A DNA stretch of 64,000 nt from Bacteroidia bacterium (GTDB lineage Bacteria; Bacteroidota; Bacteroidia; Bacteroidales; VadinHA17). The DNA lies in the NCBI GenBank assembly GCA_026391215.1, contig JAPLDX010000068.1, positions 16,879-80,878 of the forward strand. Reading direction: 5' to 3'. Made by a program: the position numbers and the translations under genes. The notes under the pieces are model-generated. The model saw only the letters and a program-made list of their open reading frames with translations, had not been told where the DNA came from and did not search any database. Each line of letters opens with the position of its first letter. Positions within the stretch are counted from its first letter, which is position 1. This document shows, in pieces, positions 46,074 through 54,428 of the stretch.

Positions 46074-47546
46074 TTATCTTATTCTATCATTTTCTTCAGG
46101 TTTTTCAGGTTTATCAGCTCGTCTGGTAACAGTTTCGGTTTTGGTCTCAGCCGGAGCACTTTTGCGTTCCGGCTGGCTTTCTGCAGGTCTGGAAACCTTG
46201 GGAGCTTCCTCTCTCTGAGCTGGTTCAGGTCTGCTGACGACTCTTTCAGCCGGCTCCGGCCTGGAGATCACCCTTTCCTGAACTGGTTCAGGTTCCCTTC
46301 TGGTCTCAACAGCCTTTTCAGACGGTTCAGGCCTTGAAGCTGGTCTCTCATAACCGGTGTCAGCCGGTCTGCGAACCGGGGCAGAAGCTTCATCTGAAGA
46401 GGACTTCGTCACGGGCCTTTCCTCAACAGTGGTTGTTGACCTTCTTACATCTCCTGTATTCTGATCAGATGATGATTTTATTACAGGTCTATCATCAACA
46501 GTTGTGGTTGATCTGCGTGAGGTACCTGTGCTCTGACGGTTGGAGGGATCAGTAGCGCTCCTGCTGTTTGTAACATTATCTGAACGTCTGGTGCTGCCTG
46601 TGGTGTTACTCGTAGTTGCCTGGTCACGGGTTGACTGAGAGACTGACCTTCTGGTCTGGCTGATAACGGGAGTATTCTCCTGTGTCCTTTTTTCCTGATC
46701 AGGATGAGTTGAGGTGAAAAGAACCTCGCCATCACGCCTCTGTTCAGGGTGTGAATAAGTGGATTTATATTTACCGTCATTGATGTTATGGTCAATTTGC
46801 GGTGAATGTGAACGTATCCCTGAGTAATAAAAGTCATTATATCCATGGTAGCGGGGATGATCCCAATGATGGTAATGATTGTAGTAATGATGGCACCAGT
46901 TATAATGATAACCGTAGTAGTAGTGCCAGTAGTATGGCTGCCATGGATCCCAGTAAGGAGGGTAATAACCCCAGTACCATGAAGAATGCCACATGACATA
47001 ATCAGGGTAATACATGAATCTTATCATCGGCCAGTCGGCTATTTCATAAAAATCAGTATAAACAATGGTTACATTGCTCTTACTGTTCTTCTTACCCAGG
47101 TAGCCGGGATTAGGAGTCTCCTTGTAATAGGGCTCAATTATATAATTCTGTCCATACAGAGCTTCGTCGCCAATAAGCTGTATCTGAACGGAACCATCGC
47201 GGAACTTCTGAACTGTAAATACTGCAACATCCTGGAATTCATTTTTAGCCAGGGCAACACGCAGTACTATGGTATGTACATCACCATCGACATAGTCAGA
47301 AACCATTATATAATCAACATAATTGTCGCTGTTAAGGTCGAGGTTGTTGATCTTTGAATTCTGATCATTCAGGCTTCTTTCAAAACCTTCAAGCGTTTCT
47401 GACTCCTGGAACAGTTTCATAACTGCATACAGGTTAAGATTATCACCAGGCAGTCCCAGGTACTCGTCAGGATATTCCTGAGCCATAACTGTGGTCCCGA
47501 AAGCGACCAGGACTGCGAGAATCGATGTGATTATGAACTTTTTCAT
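46074..47546 (-). CDS. Exported protein with Tyr/Trp/His-rich segment and low-complexity tail, function unknown
   Basis: I do not recognise a named family. The 490 residues begin with a signal peptide (ITSILAVLVAFGTTVMAQ). Residues about 20-175 form a globular part containing LDLNSDNYVDYIMVSDYV, an EF-hand-like Asp-rich loop. Residues about 180-245 are extraordinarily rich in Tyr, Trp and His (WHSSWYWGYYPPYWDPWQPY is part of it). The remaining about 200 residues are hydrophilic, with repeats such as SRPEPAERVVSRPEPAQRE and RRSTTTVDDRPVIKSSSDQ. The architecture suggests a cell-envelope or extracellular protein. A terminator lies downstream at 45991. Confidence 0.75.
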   Translation of the reverse strand: MKKFIITSILAVLVAFGTTVMAQEYPDEYLGLPGDNLNLYAVMKLFQESETLEGFERSLNDQNSKINNLDLNSDNYVDYIMVSDYVDGDVHTIVLRVALAKNEFQDVAVFTVQKFRDGSVQIQLIGDEALYGQNYIIEPYYKETPNPGYLGKKNSKSNVTIVYTDFYEIADWPMIRFMYYPDYVMWHSSWYWGYYPPYWDPWQPYYWHYYYGYHYNWCHHYYNHYHHWDHPRYHGYNDFYYSGIRSHSPQIDHNINDGKYKSTYSHPEQRRDGEVLFTSTHPDQEKRTQENTPVISQTRRSVSQSTRDQATTSNTTGSTRRSDNVTNSRSATDPSNRQSTGTSRRSTTTVDDRPVIKSSSDQNTGDVRRSTTTVEERPVTKSSSDEASAPVRRPADTGYERPASRPEPSEKAVETRREPEPVQERVISRPEPAERVVSRPEPAQREEAPKVSRPAESQPERKSAPAETKTETVTRRADKPEKPEENDRIR

Positions 47547-47632
47547 TTTCTTAAGTTTTAGAAGAACTGTCTCTTCAATACTATAAATATCAAAACGCGT
47601 ACCAATCTCTGAAAACGGCTACAGGCCACAAG

Positions 47633-47680
47633 AGGAGAAAGGGAGAAAGGGAGAGGGGGAGAGGGGGAGAAAGAAACAAG
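47633..47680. repeat. Polypurine octamer array
   Basis: Six consecutive 8-nt units: AGGAGAAA, GGGAGAAA, GGGAGAGG, GGGAGAGG, GGGAGAAA, GAAACAAG. The tail AAGAAACAAG recurs at 54224 and 61891. Confidence 0.8.
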
Positions 47681-47714
47681 AATTGAATAATCAGCAAGAG
47701 CTATTCCTGTTGAA

Positions 47715-47754
47715 CCGTCGTTCCAATGCACCATCGTACCGTCACACCGTTACA
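47715..47754. repeat. Degenerate octamer array (CCRTCRYA)5
   Basis: Five consecutive 8-nt units, each starting with CC: CCGTCGTT, CCAATGCA, CCATCGTA, CCGTCACA, CCGTTACA. It runs up to the stop of the DUF2141 gene. Confidence 0.75.
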
Positions 47755-48187
47755 TATATCTGATCCTGATGGTTATAGTCCGTTTCTGGTTTGGTACTAT
47801 CCTGAATTTAAAGGAATCGAATTTCGGTTTAGTGAATCCTTTATGATAGTAATCTGAGAATCCGAAGCCTTCTTTTGGTATTCCCAGGAAATTGTATTCC
47901 ATAAGTCCGTCTGAGTTCTCATCATCAAGCAGGGCAAAGCCGTAAATACCGGGTTCAAGGCTGAACCGGACTTCCATTTCCCTGTTTGAAATTCCGCTTT
48001 TGACAAAAATCTTATTCAGCAATGGCTCTTCCTTCTGAAAGGTGGGATCGTCTTTAAAAACACCTATCCCAATATGTCCCTTATCTGACCTTATACCTTT
48101 TATAATGACCTCCACATTTTGTGCATTCAGGTCTGTGAAAATCAGCAGAAGGAGGATTTGTACAGACAGAACTTTCTTAATCATCAT
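47750..48187 (-). CDS. DUF2141 family exported protein
   Basis: I take the start at 48187 (MMIKKVLSVQILLLLIFTDLNAQ, a signal peptide); the track start at 48256 runs through an octamer repeat array and is artificial. The mature about 122 residues show the DUF2141 pattern: VEVIIKGIRSDKGHIGIGVFK, the central GIYGFALLDDENSDGLMEYNFLG (shown in part; the Asp-rich loop is conserved) and GFGFSDYYHKG. It is a periplasmic or surface beta-sandwich of unknown function. It lies 46 nt after the C1 peptidase gene on the same strand, with the repeat array between. Confidence 0.82.
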   Translation of the reverse strand: MMIKKVLSVQILLLLIFTDLNAQNVEVIIKGIRSDKGHIGIGVFKDDPTFQKEEPLLNKIFVKSGISNREMEVRFSLEPGIYGFALLDDENSDGLMEYNFLGIPKEGFGFSDYYHKGFTKPKFDSFKFRIVPNQKRTITIRIRYM

Positions 48188-48188
48188 T

Positions 48189-48230
48189 CCGTTGCGCCGT
48201 TGCCCCTTTGAGCCGTTGAGCCATTGAGCC
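48189..48230. repeat. Degenerate octamer array (CCGTTGAG)5
   Basis: CCGTTGCG, CCGTTGCC, CCTTTGAG, CCGTTGAG, CCATTGAG, then CC. It fills the gap between the C1 peptidase stop (48234) and the DUF2141 start (48187). Confidence 0.8.
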
Positions 48231-48233
48231 TTT

Positions 48234-49364
48234 TTATATTCCCATTTTCTTCGCAATTGCCTCCGGTATTGCGTTTTTATTAACCATAATATTGGTTGTC
48301 TTCAACATAATAAATGGTCTTGATACAAAAATGAAGCCATCATATTTACCGGTTATGCCCCATGAATTCTTCACTTTGTAGAAGGTCTTTCCCGTCTGGT
48401 CGGCAGCAAGACCTGTAATCTGCATTCCGTGATCGTCGGTGGTTAAATAATTGTCAAATTCCTTCTGTCTGATCTCCTGGGTGATCACCTTTTCGGAATG
48501 AAGTCCATCAAAGACTTTTAATGCTTCTTCCTGTGTCATCTCATTCCAGTTTTTTTCGGGAATAATTGCCACACCCTCTTTCATAGAGAAACCCTTATCG
48601 CTGATATCGCTTGCCCAGCCGACTGTATACCCGTTCGTCACTGCATTATCGATAATCTGCATTAATTCATCAAGAGGCAGGTTATAGAATAATCCGGCAG
48701 CCCAGTTGTCTGGCAGCTCCAGCATAAAAGGCTGATAAAAGGGATGATGATTAAATGATGTGAGCGTGATATAATCATCAGGATTTATACCCAGCTCCTT
48801 CCTGAAGCTTACCGGGGTATAGGTTTTTCCCTCAAAGGTAAAGGTCTCCGGAACTTCCCCGAGGTATGCATCAAGAATGCCATTAAGTCCCGCGAGCCAT
48901 GCGGTTGTCAGCTTTGAGCTTTTCAGCACGCCATCCATATATCCCTTAAGAGCGGCATCCATCTCGCCATGATTATGCTTGACCTCCCCATAATTAAGAC
49001 CGGGATATGCTGCATCCGGAAGCAATCCGACTTCGTCGCTTCCGCTTATCACATCTCCGTATTCACCGCCTCCGGCAAAGCTTGAGTTCCCATGCATCCT
49101 GGCGTACATCTCAGCTTTTTTCTCATAAGTGTGCCTGACAATATACATTTCCGAAAGGTCATAAGGTTTCTTTCCCATCCTTAATAGTTCTGATTCATAA
49201 AGGGCGATTCCCGAGAAACACCAGCATGTGGATGTGGAACTCTGGTTTTTCACCGGAGTGCATGCAAGCTCTTTTTTCATGGTGAAAGTGTATCCTGTTG
49301 TCTGACCGCCTGCATAAGCAGTGACCAGCAGGAACAGCAAAGAAATTCTGATGATCTTATTCAT
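48234..49364 (-). CDS. Exported C1 family cysteine peptidase (bleomycin hydrolase/PepC-like)
   Basis: This is a papain-fold aminopeptidase-like enzyme. The 376 residues begin with a signal peptide (LLFLLVTAYAGGQ). The active-site region KNQSSTSTCWCFSG gives the oxyanion Gln41 and nucleophile Cys47; the histidine is in DDHGMQITGLA and the asparagine in YKVKNSWG. The family is usually cytoplasmic and longer (about 440), so the secretion signal and shorter length place this in the exported Bacteroidota subgroup. The substrate is unknown. It is divergent from the HD hydrolase gene across 93 bp. Confidence 0.87.
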   Translation of the reverse strand: MNKIIRISLLFLLVTAYAGGQTTGYTFTMKKELACTPVKNQSSTSTCWCFSGIALYESELLRMGKKPYDLSEMYIVRHTYEKKAEMYARMHGNSSFAGGGEYGDVISGSDEVGLLPDAAYPGLNYGEVKHNHGEMDAALKGYMDGVLKSSKLTTAWLAGLNGILDAYLGEVPETFTFEGKTYTPVSFRKELGINPDDYITLTSFNHHPFYQPFMLELPDNWAAGLFYNLPLDELMQIIDNAVTNGYTVGWASDISDKGFSMKEGVAIIPEKNWNEMTQEEALKVFDGLHSEKVITQEIRQKEFDNYLTTDDHGMQITGLAADQTGKTFYKVKNSWGITGKYDGFIFVSRPFIMLKTTNIMVNKNAIPEAIAKKMGI

Positions 49365-49405
49365 GATTTTTAAGTATTTGTTTTCAGTAGCAATTAAACG
49401 ATAAA

Positions 49406-49433
49406 CAAAAATAGCAAATAAGTCCTATCTTTA
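49406..49433. promoter_or_regulatory. Candidate divergent -7 boxes between the C1 peptidase and HD hydrolase genes
   Basis: CAAAAATA (49406-49413) reads TATTTTTG on the minus strand towards the peptidase gene. TATCTTTA (49426-49433) is one base off TAnnTTTG towards the hydrolase gene. Neither has a clear -33 element. Confidence 0.35.
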
Positions 49434-49457
49434 AAATATCATTTAAACAGTAATCGT

Positions 49458-50018
49458 ATGGATGATATTTCTTTGATATTGAAGGCTTTGGAATTTGCTG
49501 CCGGGAGACACAAGTCTCAGTTTCGTAAAGGTTCCGACAGGTCTCCCTATATAAATCATCCGATTCAGGTAGCCAACCTGCTGGCAAATGAAGCAAAAGA
49601 AAAGGATACTGCGCTTATCGCTGCTGCAATTCTTCATGATGTCATTGAGGATACTGTCAATACAAAGAAGCAAAAGAAAGAGCTTATTGAACAGATAAGG
49701 GAGACCTTCGGAGATGAAGTTCTGTCAATTACCCTTGAGGTGACCGATGATAAAAGCCTGAGCAAGAAGGAAAGGAAGCGAATGCAGATAGTTCATGCAC
49801 CAAAGTTGTCAGAGAAAGCGAAGAAATTGAAGTTGGCAGATAAAACCATGAATGTCAATGATATAACTGCCCATCCTCCGGTAACATGGCCATTAAGAAG
49901 AATAAAGAAATATCTCGATTGGTCCGAAAAGGTTGTTGCAGGTCTGAGAGGTGTGAATAAAAAGCTTGAAGACAATTTTGATGAAAGCCTGAAGGCTGGA
50001 AGGGAAAAGTATAAATAA
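49458..50018 (+). CDS. Small HD-domain hydrolase, MESH1-like (p)ppGpp hydrolase
   Basis: A single-domain HD protein of 186 residues related to the hydrolase half of SpoT. RHKSQFRKGSDRSPYINHP contains the first metal histidines, ILHDVIEDT is the HD motif with the two acidic residues that follow it in hydrolases, and LKLADKTMNV matches the later conserved segment. There is no synthetase, TGS or ACT domain. It would degrade alarmones such as (p)ppGpp, or another nucleotide 3'-phosphate. It is monocistronic or co-transcribed with the pseudouridine synthase that begins about 108 nt downstream. Confidence 0.85.
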   Translation: MDDISLILKALEFAAGRHKSQFRKGSDRSPYINHPIQVANLLANEAKEKDTALIAAAILHDVIEDTVNTKKQKKELIEQIRETFGDEVLSITLEVTDDKSLSKKERKRMQIVHAPKLSEKAKKLKLADKTMNVNDITAHPPVTWPLRRIKKYLDWSEKVVAGLRGVNKKLEDNFDESLKAGREKYK

Positions 50019-50059
50019 TGGTACAGAGATAGTATTCAGGGTATAATGTAAAAACTAGG

Positions 50060-50107
50060 GTGAGGGCGAGAAGGGGAGAGGGGGAGAAAAGGGGAAAAGA
50101 TAAAAGA
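50060..50107. repeat. Polypurine octamer array
   Basis: Six 8-nt units: GTGAGGGC, GAGAAGGG, GAGAGGGG, GAGAAAAG, GGGAAAAG, ATAAAAGA. The track start of the next gene (50060) falls in it. Confidence 0.65.
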
Positions 50108-50125
50108 GTATTAAAATTCAGGATA

Positions 50126-50995
50126 GTGAGAATAACTGTAAATAAGTCAATTACTCTGATAGAATTTCTGGCAGAACAGTATCCTGATTCTCCGCGGACC
50201 AGGATAAAAAAATTACTGCAGAGCGGTACCATCAGGATAAATGATAAGCCGGTAACGATGCATTCCTATAAGCTTAATCCGGGTGATGTTGTTGAGATAA
50301 ATAAGCAGGGCGGCAATGCGGCAAGGGCAGGATTTCCCTTTCCTGTATTGTTTGAAGACGAGGATGTTATAGTTGTTGATAAGCCTGCGGGCAAACCGAC
50401 ATCCAGCACAGATGGGAGTGTAAATATCCAGGAGATCATATCGGAATTCCTGAAACGGCAGCGCAAGGGTAAATACCGGGCATTCGTTGTTCACCGTCTC
50501 GATAAGGAAGTATCGGGAGTGCTGCTATTCGCAAAGACACGTGAAGCCATGGAGACTATCAAAGATAAATGGCAGGAGACCGAGAAACATTATTATGCTC
50601 TTGTAGAGGGAATTCCAAAGAAGACTGAAGACACAATAAAGAGCTGGCTTATTGAAGATAAGTCACAGAAGGTACATTCCACACACGAAAGTCCTGATGC
50701 GAAATTTTCAATTACAAACTACAGGACAATAAAACAGGTTGATAAAAACACGCTTATTGATGTGAAAACAGATACTGGCAGAAAGAACCAGATAAGGGTA
50801 CACCTCTCAGATATCGGCTGTCCGATTGTAGGCGACAGGAAATATGGTGCATCTGATGAATTCAAACGCCGTGTAAGGCTTCATGCTTATTCATTATCAT
50901 TTCCGCACCCGTCAGCAGGAAAGATGATAACTGTTAAATCTCCCATGCCTGATGGATTCCTGTCACTTAAACAGCGGGATGAGCATTATAAATAA
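50126..50995 (+). CDS. RluA family pseudouridine synthase
   Basis: It isomerises uridine to pseudouridine in rRNA or tRNA. I prefer GTG at 50126 (MRITVNKSITLIEFLAEQY) to the track GTG at 50060, whose first 16 codons are a purine repeat. An S4 RNA-binding domain spans about residues 5-65 (RTRIKKLLQSGTIRINDKPV). The catalytic motif is HRLDKEVSGVLLFAKT with the essential Asp, and KNQIRVHLSDIGCPIVGDRKYG closes the family core. Which RNA position is modified cannot be told from the sequence. About 290 residues is normal for the S4-containing subgroup. Confidence 0.9.
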   Translation: MRITVNKSITLIEFLAEQYPDSPRTRIKKLLQSGTIRINDKPVTMHSYKLNPGDVVEINKQGGNAARAGFPFPVLFEDEDVIVVDKPAGKPTSSTDGSVNIQEIISEFLKRQRKGKYRAFVVHRLDKEVSGVLLFAKTREAMETIKDKWQETEKHYYALVEGIPKKTEDTIKSWLIEDKSQKVHSTHESPDAKFSITNYRTIKQVDKNTLIDVKTDTGRKNQIRVHLSDIGCPIVGDRKYGASDEFKRRVRLHAYSLSFPHPSAGKMITVKSPMPDGFLSLKQRDEHYK

Positions 50996-51055
50996 TAGTA
51001 CAGGGTTTGTGATGGAACGCTATAGAGGTATACGGATTACGATCTAATAGATGTC

Positions 51056-52609
51056 TTATAAAGATTTCTGAATAAGTTCAATACCCTCATCTTTGCCAAG
51101 ATCCCTGCTGTATTTCTTTTCCATGACATTGTTCCAATGTTCCATCACCCCAAGACTTGAGGCTGCTACACCTTTCCGTTGAGGATCATATTTCACCTTT
51201 GACGGAGGATTATCCGCCATTGCAGCTTCAAAAAGGTACATATCGCTGAAAGCCATATCCGGTGCATCTGGCCATTCACTCCTCAGAAAATCGAGTCCGA
51301 CGGCATCAATTGCAACTGGATCCTGTGATGCCAGCAAGCTGCATCCCCAGCTGTCATTGAAAGGCTCCATTTTCCATTTCGGACCAGGAGCACCATTGAC
51401 AAGCTTTGAACCGTAAATACCATCAATAAGGAAAAGCATGGTTTTACCGCCAAGATCCTTATGAGCAAGAAAATCAACAAATGTAAGGTACTGAGGAGTG
51501 CCTTCCCTGCCGGGATTAAAATTGTCATGAGCGTTTTTGCGCCAGTCATTGTAAATGCTTGTGACTCCGTAATAGTTTTTTGCGCATAGAGTAACACCCT
51601 GTCCCACATGTCCTTTCAGCAACGCCATGTTTATCAGGTAATCTGCCTCTGTGGCGCAGGTTGCCAGTCCTGTGGCCAGCTTGCCGTTGTCAACCGAATA
51701 AGGTATTGTATTGTCGGCATAGGTGGATTTTATTCTCCCGTCACCTCCGACATTATCAATAAAAACAACATCCGGGAAAACTACATGGCATTTATTGAAG
51801 ATATTATCAGTGATGAACCTGCTGGCATCGAATACCGTGATATTTCCCTGCAATACGCCGGCCTCATTCACAAGGCTTGTCAGCAGAGCAAGCACCAACT
51901 GCGGAGTCGCATTTATCTCCGGAGAATTCTGGTGGCTGTAAGTATTATTGACATTTATTTTAATGGCAATTTTCTCGCCTGACTGATAATCCTGACCAGC
52001 CTTGTCATGATTTGTGTTGAAATATCTGAAAAGAGCTGACCATGAATCTTTTTCTGTACTTGCGCCTGTCAGCGATGTAAGGGATTCTTTCAGCATCCTG
52101 ACGGTTTCTGTTTGCGAGGTGACATTTTCATCCCACCAGTTGCCCGTGGTTCCATCCCAGCTTGCTACAGCCGGATCATGGATCCATACTACCCTGCCGG
52201 GGAAAATCCCTTGTGCTGATCCGACAGGCTGATTTGGCACAATGACCCATTCCACACTATCTGCCGGTGCAGCATTCCCCTTTTCCCTGCAGTCAACAAA
52301 TATTGAACCAGCAAAAGCTATCAGCATAAATACAACACCGTACACATAATTTGATTTCAGGAAATGCAACTTTACTTTTCTGAAAGCAACTACCGATCCT
52401 ATCAGTGTCAGGAGCCATACTACAAATCCTGACATGACAGGTGCCGCCACACGCATACAGGGATATGTTGCTCTCTGAGGTTTTGGAATGACGCGAACCA
52501 GGAACCATATCGTTGATGCAATTCCTGCAGCAATGAATGTGATTTTAAACCAGGTGCTCTTTTTAACCAGGCTAATCCGGTTAAGTATTCTGCAGGCAAT
52601 ATTCTTCAT
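51056..52609 (-). CDS. DUF362 domain protein with three N-terminal membrane helices
   Basis: DUF362 proteins are of uncertain function and often accompany iron-sulfur proteins. The 517 residues open with three hydrophobic segments (about 23-40, 58-80, 90-106), after which the large domain should lie outside the cytoplasm. The domain shows AIKINVNNTYSHQNSPEINATPQ, DVVFIDNVGGDGRIKST, INMALLKGHVGQGVTLCAKNYYG (shown in part) and LLASQDPVAIDAVGLDFLR. No CxxCxxC ferredoxin motif is present. It directly precedes a Tat-exported isomerase-like gene in reverse order (stop of that gene 5 nt upstream), so the two are an operon. Confidence 0.82.
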   Translation of the reverse strand: MKNIACRILNRISLVKKSTWFKITFIAAGIASTIWFLVRVIPKPQRATYPCMRVAAPVMSGFVVWLLTLIGSVVAFRKVKLHFLKSNYVYGVVFMLIAFAGSIFVDCREKGNAAPADSVEWVIVPNQPVGSAQGIFPGRVVWIHDPAVASWDGTTGNWWDENVTSQTETVRMLKESLTSLTGASTEKDSWSALFRYFNTNHDKAGQDYQSGEKIAIKINVNNTYSHQNSPEINATPQLVLALLTSLVNEAGVLQGNITVFDASRFITDNIFNKCHVVFPDVVFIDNVGGDGRIKSTYADNTIPYSVDNGKLATGLATCATEADYLINMALLKGHVGQGVTLCAKNYYGVTSIYNDWRKNAHDNFNPGREGTPQYLTFVDFLAHKDLGGKTMLFLIDGIYGSKLVNGAPGPKWKMEPFNDSWGCSLLASQDPVAIDAVGLDFLRSEWPDAPDMAFSDMYLFEAAMADNPPSKVKYDPQRKGVAASSLGVMEHWNNVMEKKYSRDLGKDEGIELIQKSL

Positions 52610-52614
52610 ATGTA

Positions 52615-53487
52615 TCAGGTATTAAGCAGGTAAGCAGCGCTATCTTTAAATGTATTCTCTTCCATTTCAACAAAGATGTTTTTTACTCCTCCTTTTTTAA
52701 TAGAAGCAAAAAACTCTTTCCAGTCCACAATACCCTGTCCGACAGGAGCTTCTGTTGTTTTATCCGTGGAAAAGTCAGCCAGGTGGGCAGAAATGAATCT
52801 TCCAGGGTATTTGTTAAAATAATCGCTGGCTTTATATCCGATGGTTATGACTGCTACCTGGAATTGCATTTTTATGTATTCCGGATCAAACTGGTTTAAA
52901 AGGACATCATAGATAAGTGTCCCGTCGATCTGCGCGAATTCCATATGATGATTGTGGAAGCCCATCTGGATCCCGCCATTTTTTGCTTTCAAACCAATTT
53001 CGTTCAGTTCATCTGCCGCTTTTTTCCAGTCATCCATGGTTGCTTTTCCGGGTAATCCAAAACTGGAAAGGATCATCTGTGTCTGGCCAACTTCCAGCGC
53101 AAATGCTACCCGTTCATCCAGGTTCTTCCTGAGTTCGTCCATTCCATAATGACAGCTTGAGCATATAAGGCCGGCATCATTAATGATCTGTTTCATCTCT
53201 TTGGCTGTCAGGTTCATAAGAGGGCCAAAACCCGCAAACTGATAACCGGGAGGAGAGCACATCTCAATGCTTTTATATCCCATACCTGCTATATTTTTCA
53301 ATGTTCCCGGAAAATCTTTTACCAGGGAGTTCCTCACGGTCCAAGCCTGGAAGCCTAAAGGCATTTTTTTGGGTTTAAGCGATTTCTCTGCTTCTCCGGG
53401 GGAAAGCGGAAACTGCGATGCAAGAACTACTGAGCCCATTCCGAGGGCACTTCTATTCAGAAAGTCTCGTCTTGTTATTTTTTTCAT
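52615..53487 (-). CDS. Sugar phosphate isomerase/epimerase-like TIM-barrel protein with Tat-type signal
   Basis: An AP-endonuclease-2/xylose-isomerase-like barrel. The start at 53487 gives MKKITRRDFLNRSALGMGSV, a twin-arginine-like signal; the track start at 53529 adds a segment without function. Landmarks are LGFQAWTVRNSLVKDFPGTL, YKSIEMCSPPGY, MGFHNHHMEFA (metal-binding histidines) and the C-terminal FISAHLADF and NIFVEMEENTF, whose Glu and His are the expected metal ligands. At 290 residues the size is typical. Export suggests a role in extracellular or periplasmic sugar processing, like the two exported Gfo/Idh/MocA proteins. It precedes the DUF362 gene by 5 nt. Confidence 0.85.
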   Translation of the reverse strand: MKKITRRDFLNRSALGMGSVVLASQFPLSPGEAEKSLKPKKMPLGFQAWTVRNSLVKDFPGTLKNIAGMGYKSIEMCSPPGYQFAGFGPLMNLTAKEMKQIINDAGLICSSCHYGMDELRKNLDERVAFALEVGQTQMILSSFGLPGKATMDDWKKAADELNEIGLKAKNGGIQMGFHNHHMEFAQIDGTLIYDVLLNQFDPEYIKMQFQVAVITIGYKASDYFNKYPGRFISAHLADFSTDKTTEAPVGQGIVDWKEFFASIKKGGVKNIFVEMEENTFKDSAAYLLNT

Positions 53488-53522
53488 ACGGCGTGATTTA
53501 TACCTGCTAATATATATAAAAA

Positions 53523-53562
53523 GGTACAATGGTGCAAAGGTTCAAAGGCGCAATGGCATACA
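53523..53562. repeat. Degenerate octamer array (GGYRCAAW)5
   Basis: Five consecutive 8-nt units: GGTACAAT, GGTGCAAA, GGTTCAAA, GGCGCAAT, GGCATACA. It lies between divergent genes. Confidence 0.8.
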
Positions 53563-53585
53563 ATAAATAAAAAGTATTAATAAAC

Positions 53586-53593
53586 TATATTTG
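53586..53593 (+). promoter_or_regulatory. Candidate -7 box (TATATTTG) of the methyltransferase gene
   Basis: TATATTTG matches TAnnTTTG and is 20 nt before the ATG. The expected -33 position shows only AT-rich sequence. Confidence 0.4.
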
Positions 53594-53613
53594 AATACAA
53601 ATTATATGGGAGT

Positions 53614-54180
53614 ATGAACAAGATAGATCGTCCTTATGTCTGTCCGGCAGAATTAGCAGGCACTCTTGACAATTTCTTCAGGAGAATAATCCACAAGCCA
53701 CGAAAGATACTGAAACCGTACATCAGCAGCGGAATGACTGTACTTGATCTTGGTTGCGGCCCAGGTTACTTTACAGCAGAGCTTGCAAGGCTGGTCGGTG
53801 AAGATGGGACGGTTATTGCCGCTGATCTTCAGCAGAAAATGCTGGAAAAAATGGCCGGGAGGATCAGGGGAGCAGGTCTGGAACAGAGAGTTGAAGCCCA
53901 TATTTGCCCCGCTGACAGAATAGGCATTTCAACAAAGATTGATTTCGTTCTGGCTTTCTGGATGGTCCATGAAGTTACTGATAAGCAGAAGATGTTTGAG
54001 GAGCTGAAATCCTTACTGAATCCCGGAGGCAGGATCCTGATAGTCGAGCCGAAAATTCATGTAACAGGGAAATCGTTTAATAAAATGATTGACATACTTG
54101 AGGTGGCCGGGCTGCAGATTATTGAAAGGCCGGAAGTATCTATCAGCAGAGCAGTCCTGGTACAGATCAGGAACAGTTGA
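53614..54180 (+). CDS. Class I SAM-dependent methyltransferase
   Basis: The 188 residues form one Rossmann-fold methyltransferase domain. Motif I is VLDLGCGPGYFTAELARLVG (SAM binding) and motif II AADLQQKMLEKM. The acidic loop and post-motif segments DFVLAFWMVHEV and LLNPGGRILIVEPK follow, typical of the UbiE/Methyltransf_11 group. The substrate is unknown and neighbours give no hint. It is monocistronic: an octamer purine array begins directly after the stop codon. Confidence 0.87.
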   Translation: MNKIDRPYVCPAELAGTLDNFFRRIIHKPRKILKPYISSGMTVLDLGCGPGYFTAELARLVGEDGTVIAADLQQKMLEKMAGRIRGAGLEQRVEAHICPADRIGISTKIDFVLAFWMVHEVTDKQKMFEELKSLLNPGGRILIVEPKIHVTGKSFNKMIDILEVAGLQIIERPEVSISRAVLVQIRNS

Positions 54181-54182
54181 AG

Positions 54183-54238
54183 AAAGAAGGGGGGAAAGGG
54201 AGAATAGGTGAAAGGGAGAAAACAAGAAACAAGGATGG
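54183..54238. repeat. Purine-rich octamer array
   Basis: Seven 8-nt units: AAAGAAGG, GGGGAAAG, GGAGAATA, GGTGAAAG, GGAGAAAA, CAAGAAAC, AAGGATGG. Confidence 0.7.
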
Positions 54239-54428
54239 GAAAGACGTTTAGTTCAATGTTGGAAGTATCGGGGACCATGCTGATAACTCTTTATGCGAGG
54301 GCTCGTGAAACCCAAAGCCGTAATCCTATCATCAACGATTCAATCTTAAATTAGGGATCTCTGACAGCCGCCCGGATTCGATGATAGTCGGGTATTCCTA
54401 CTATTATTGATATTGACCTGAAAATTTA

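Noticed and set aside
46481-46999. 172-residue minus-strand ORF inside the 46074 gene
   Set aside because: It is an out-of-frame shadow; the Thr/Ile repeats come from Tyr/His codons of the real gene.
48189-48230. Octamer arrays considered as CRISPR
   Set aside because: Units are 8 nt, degenerate and without spacers; there are no cas genes.
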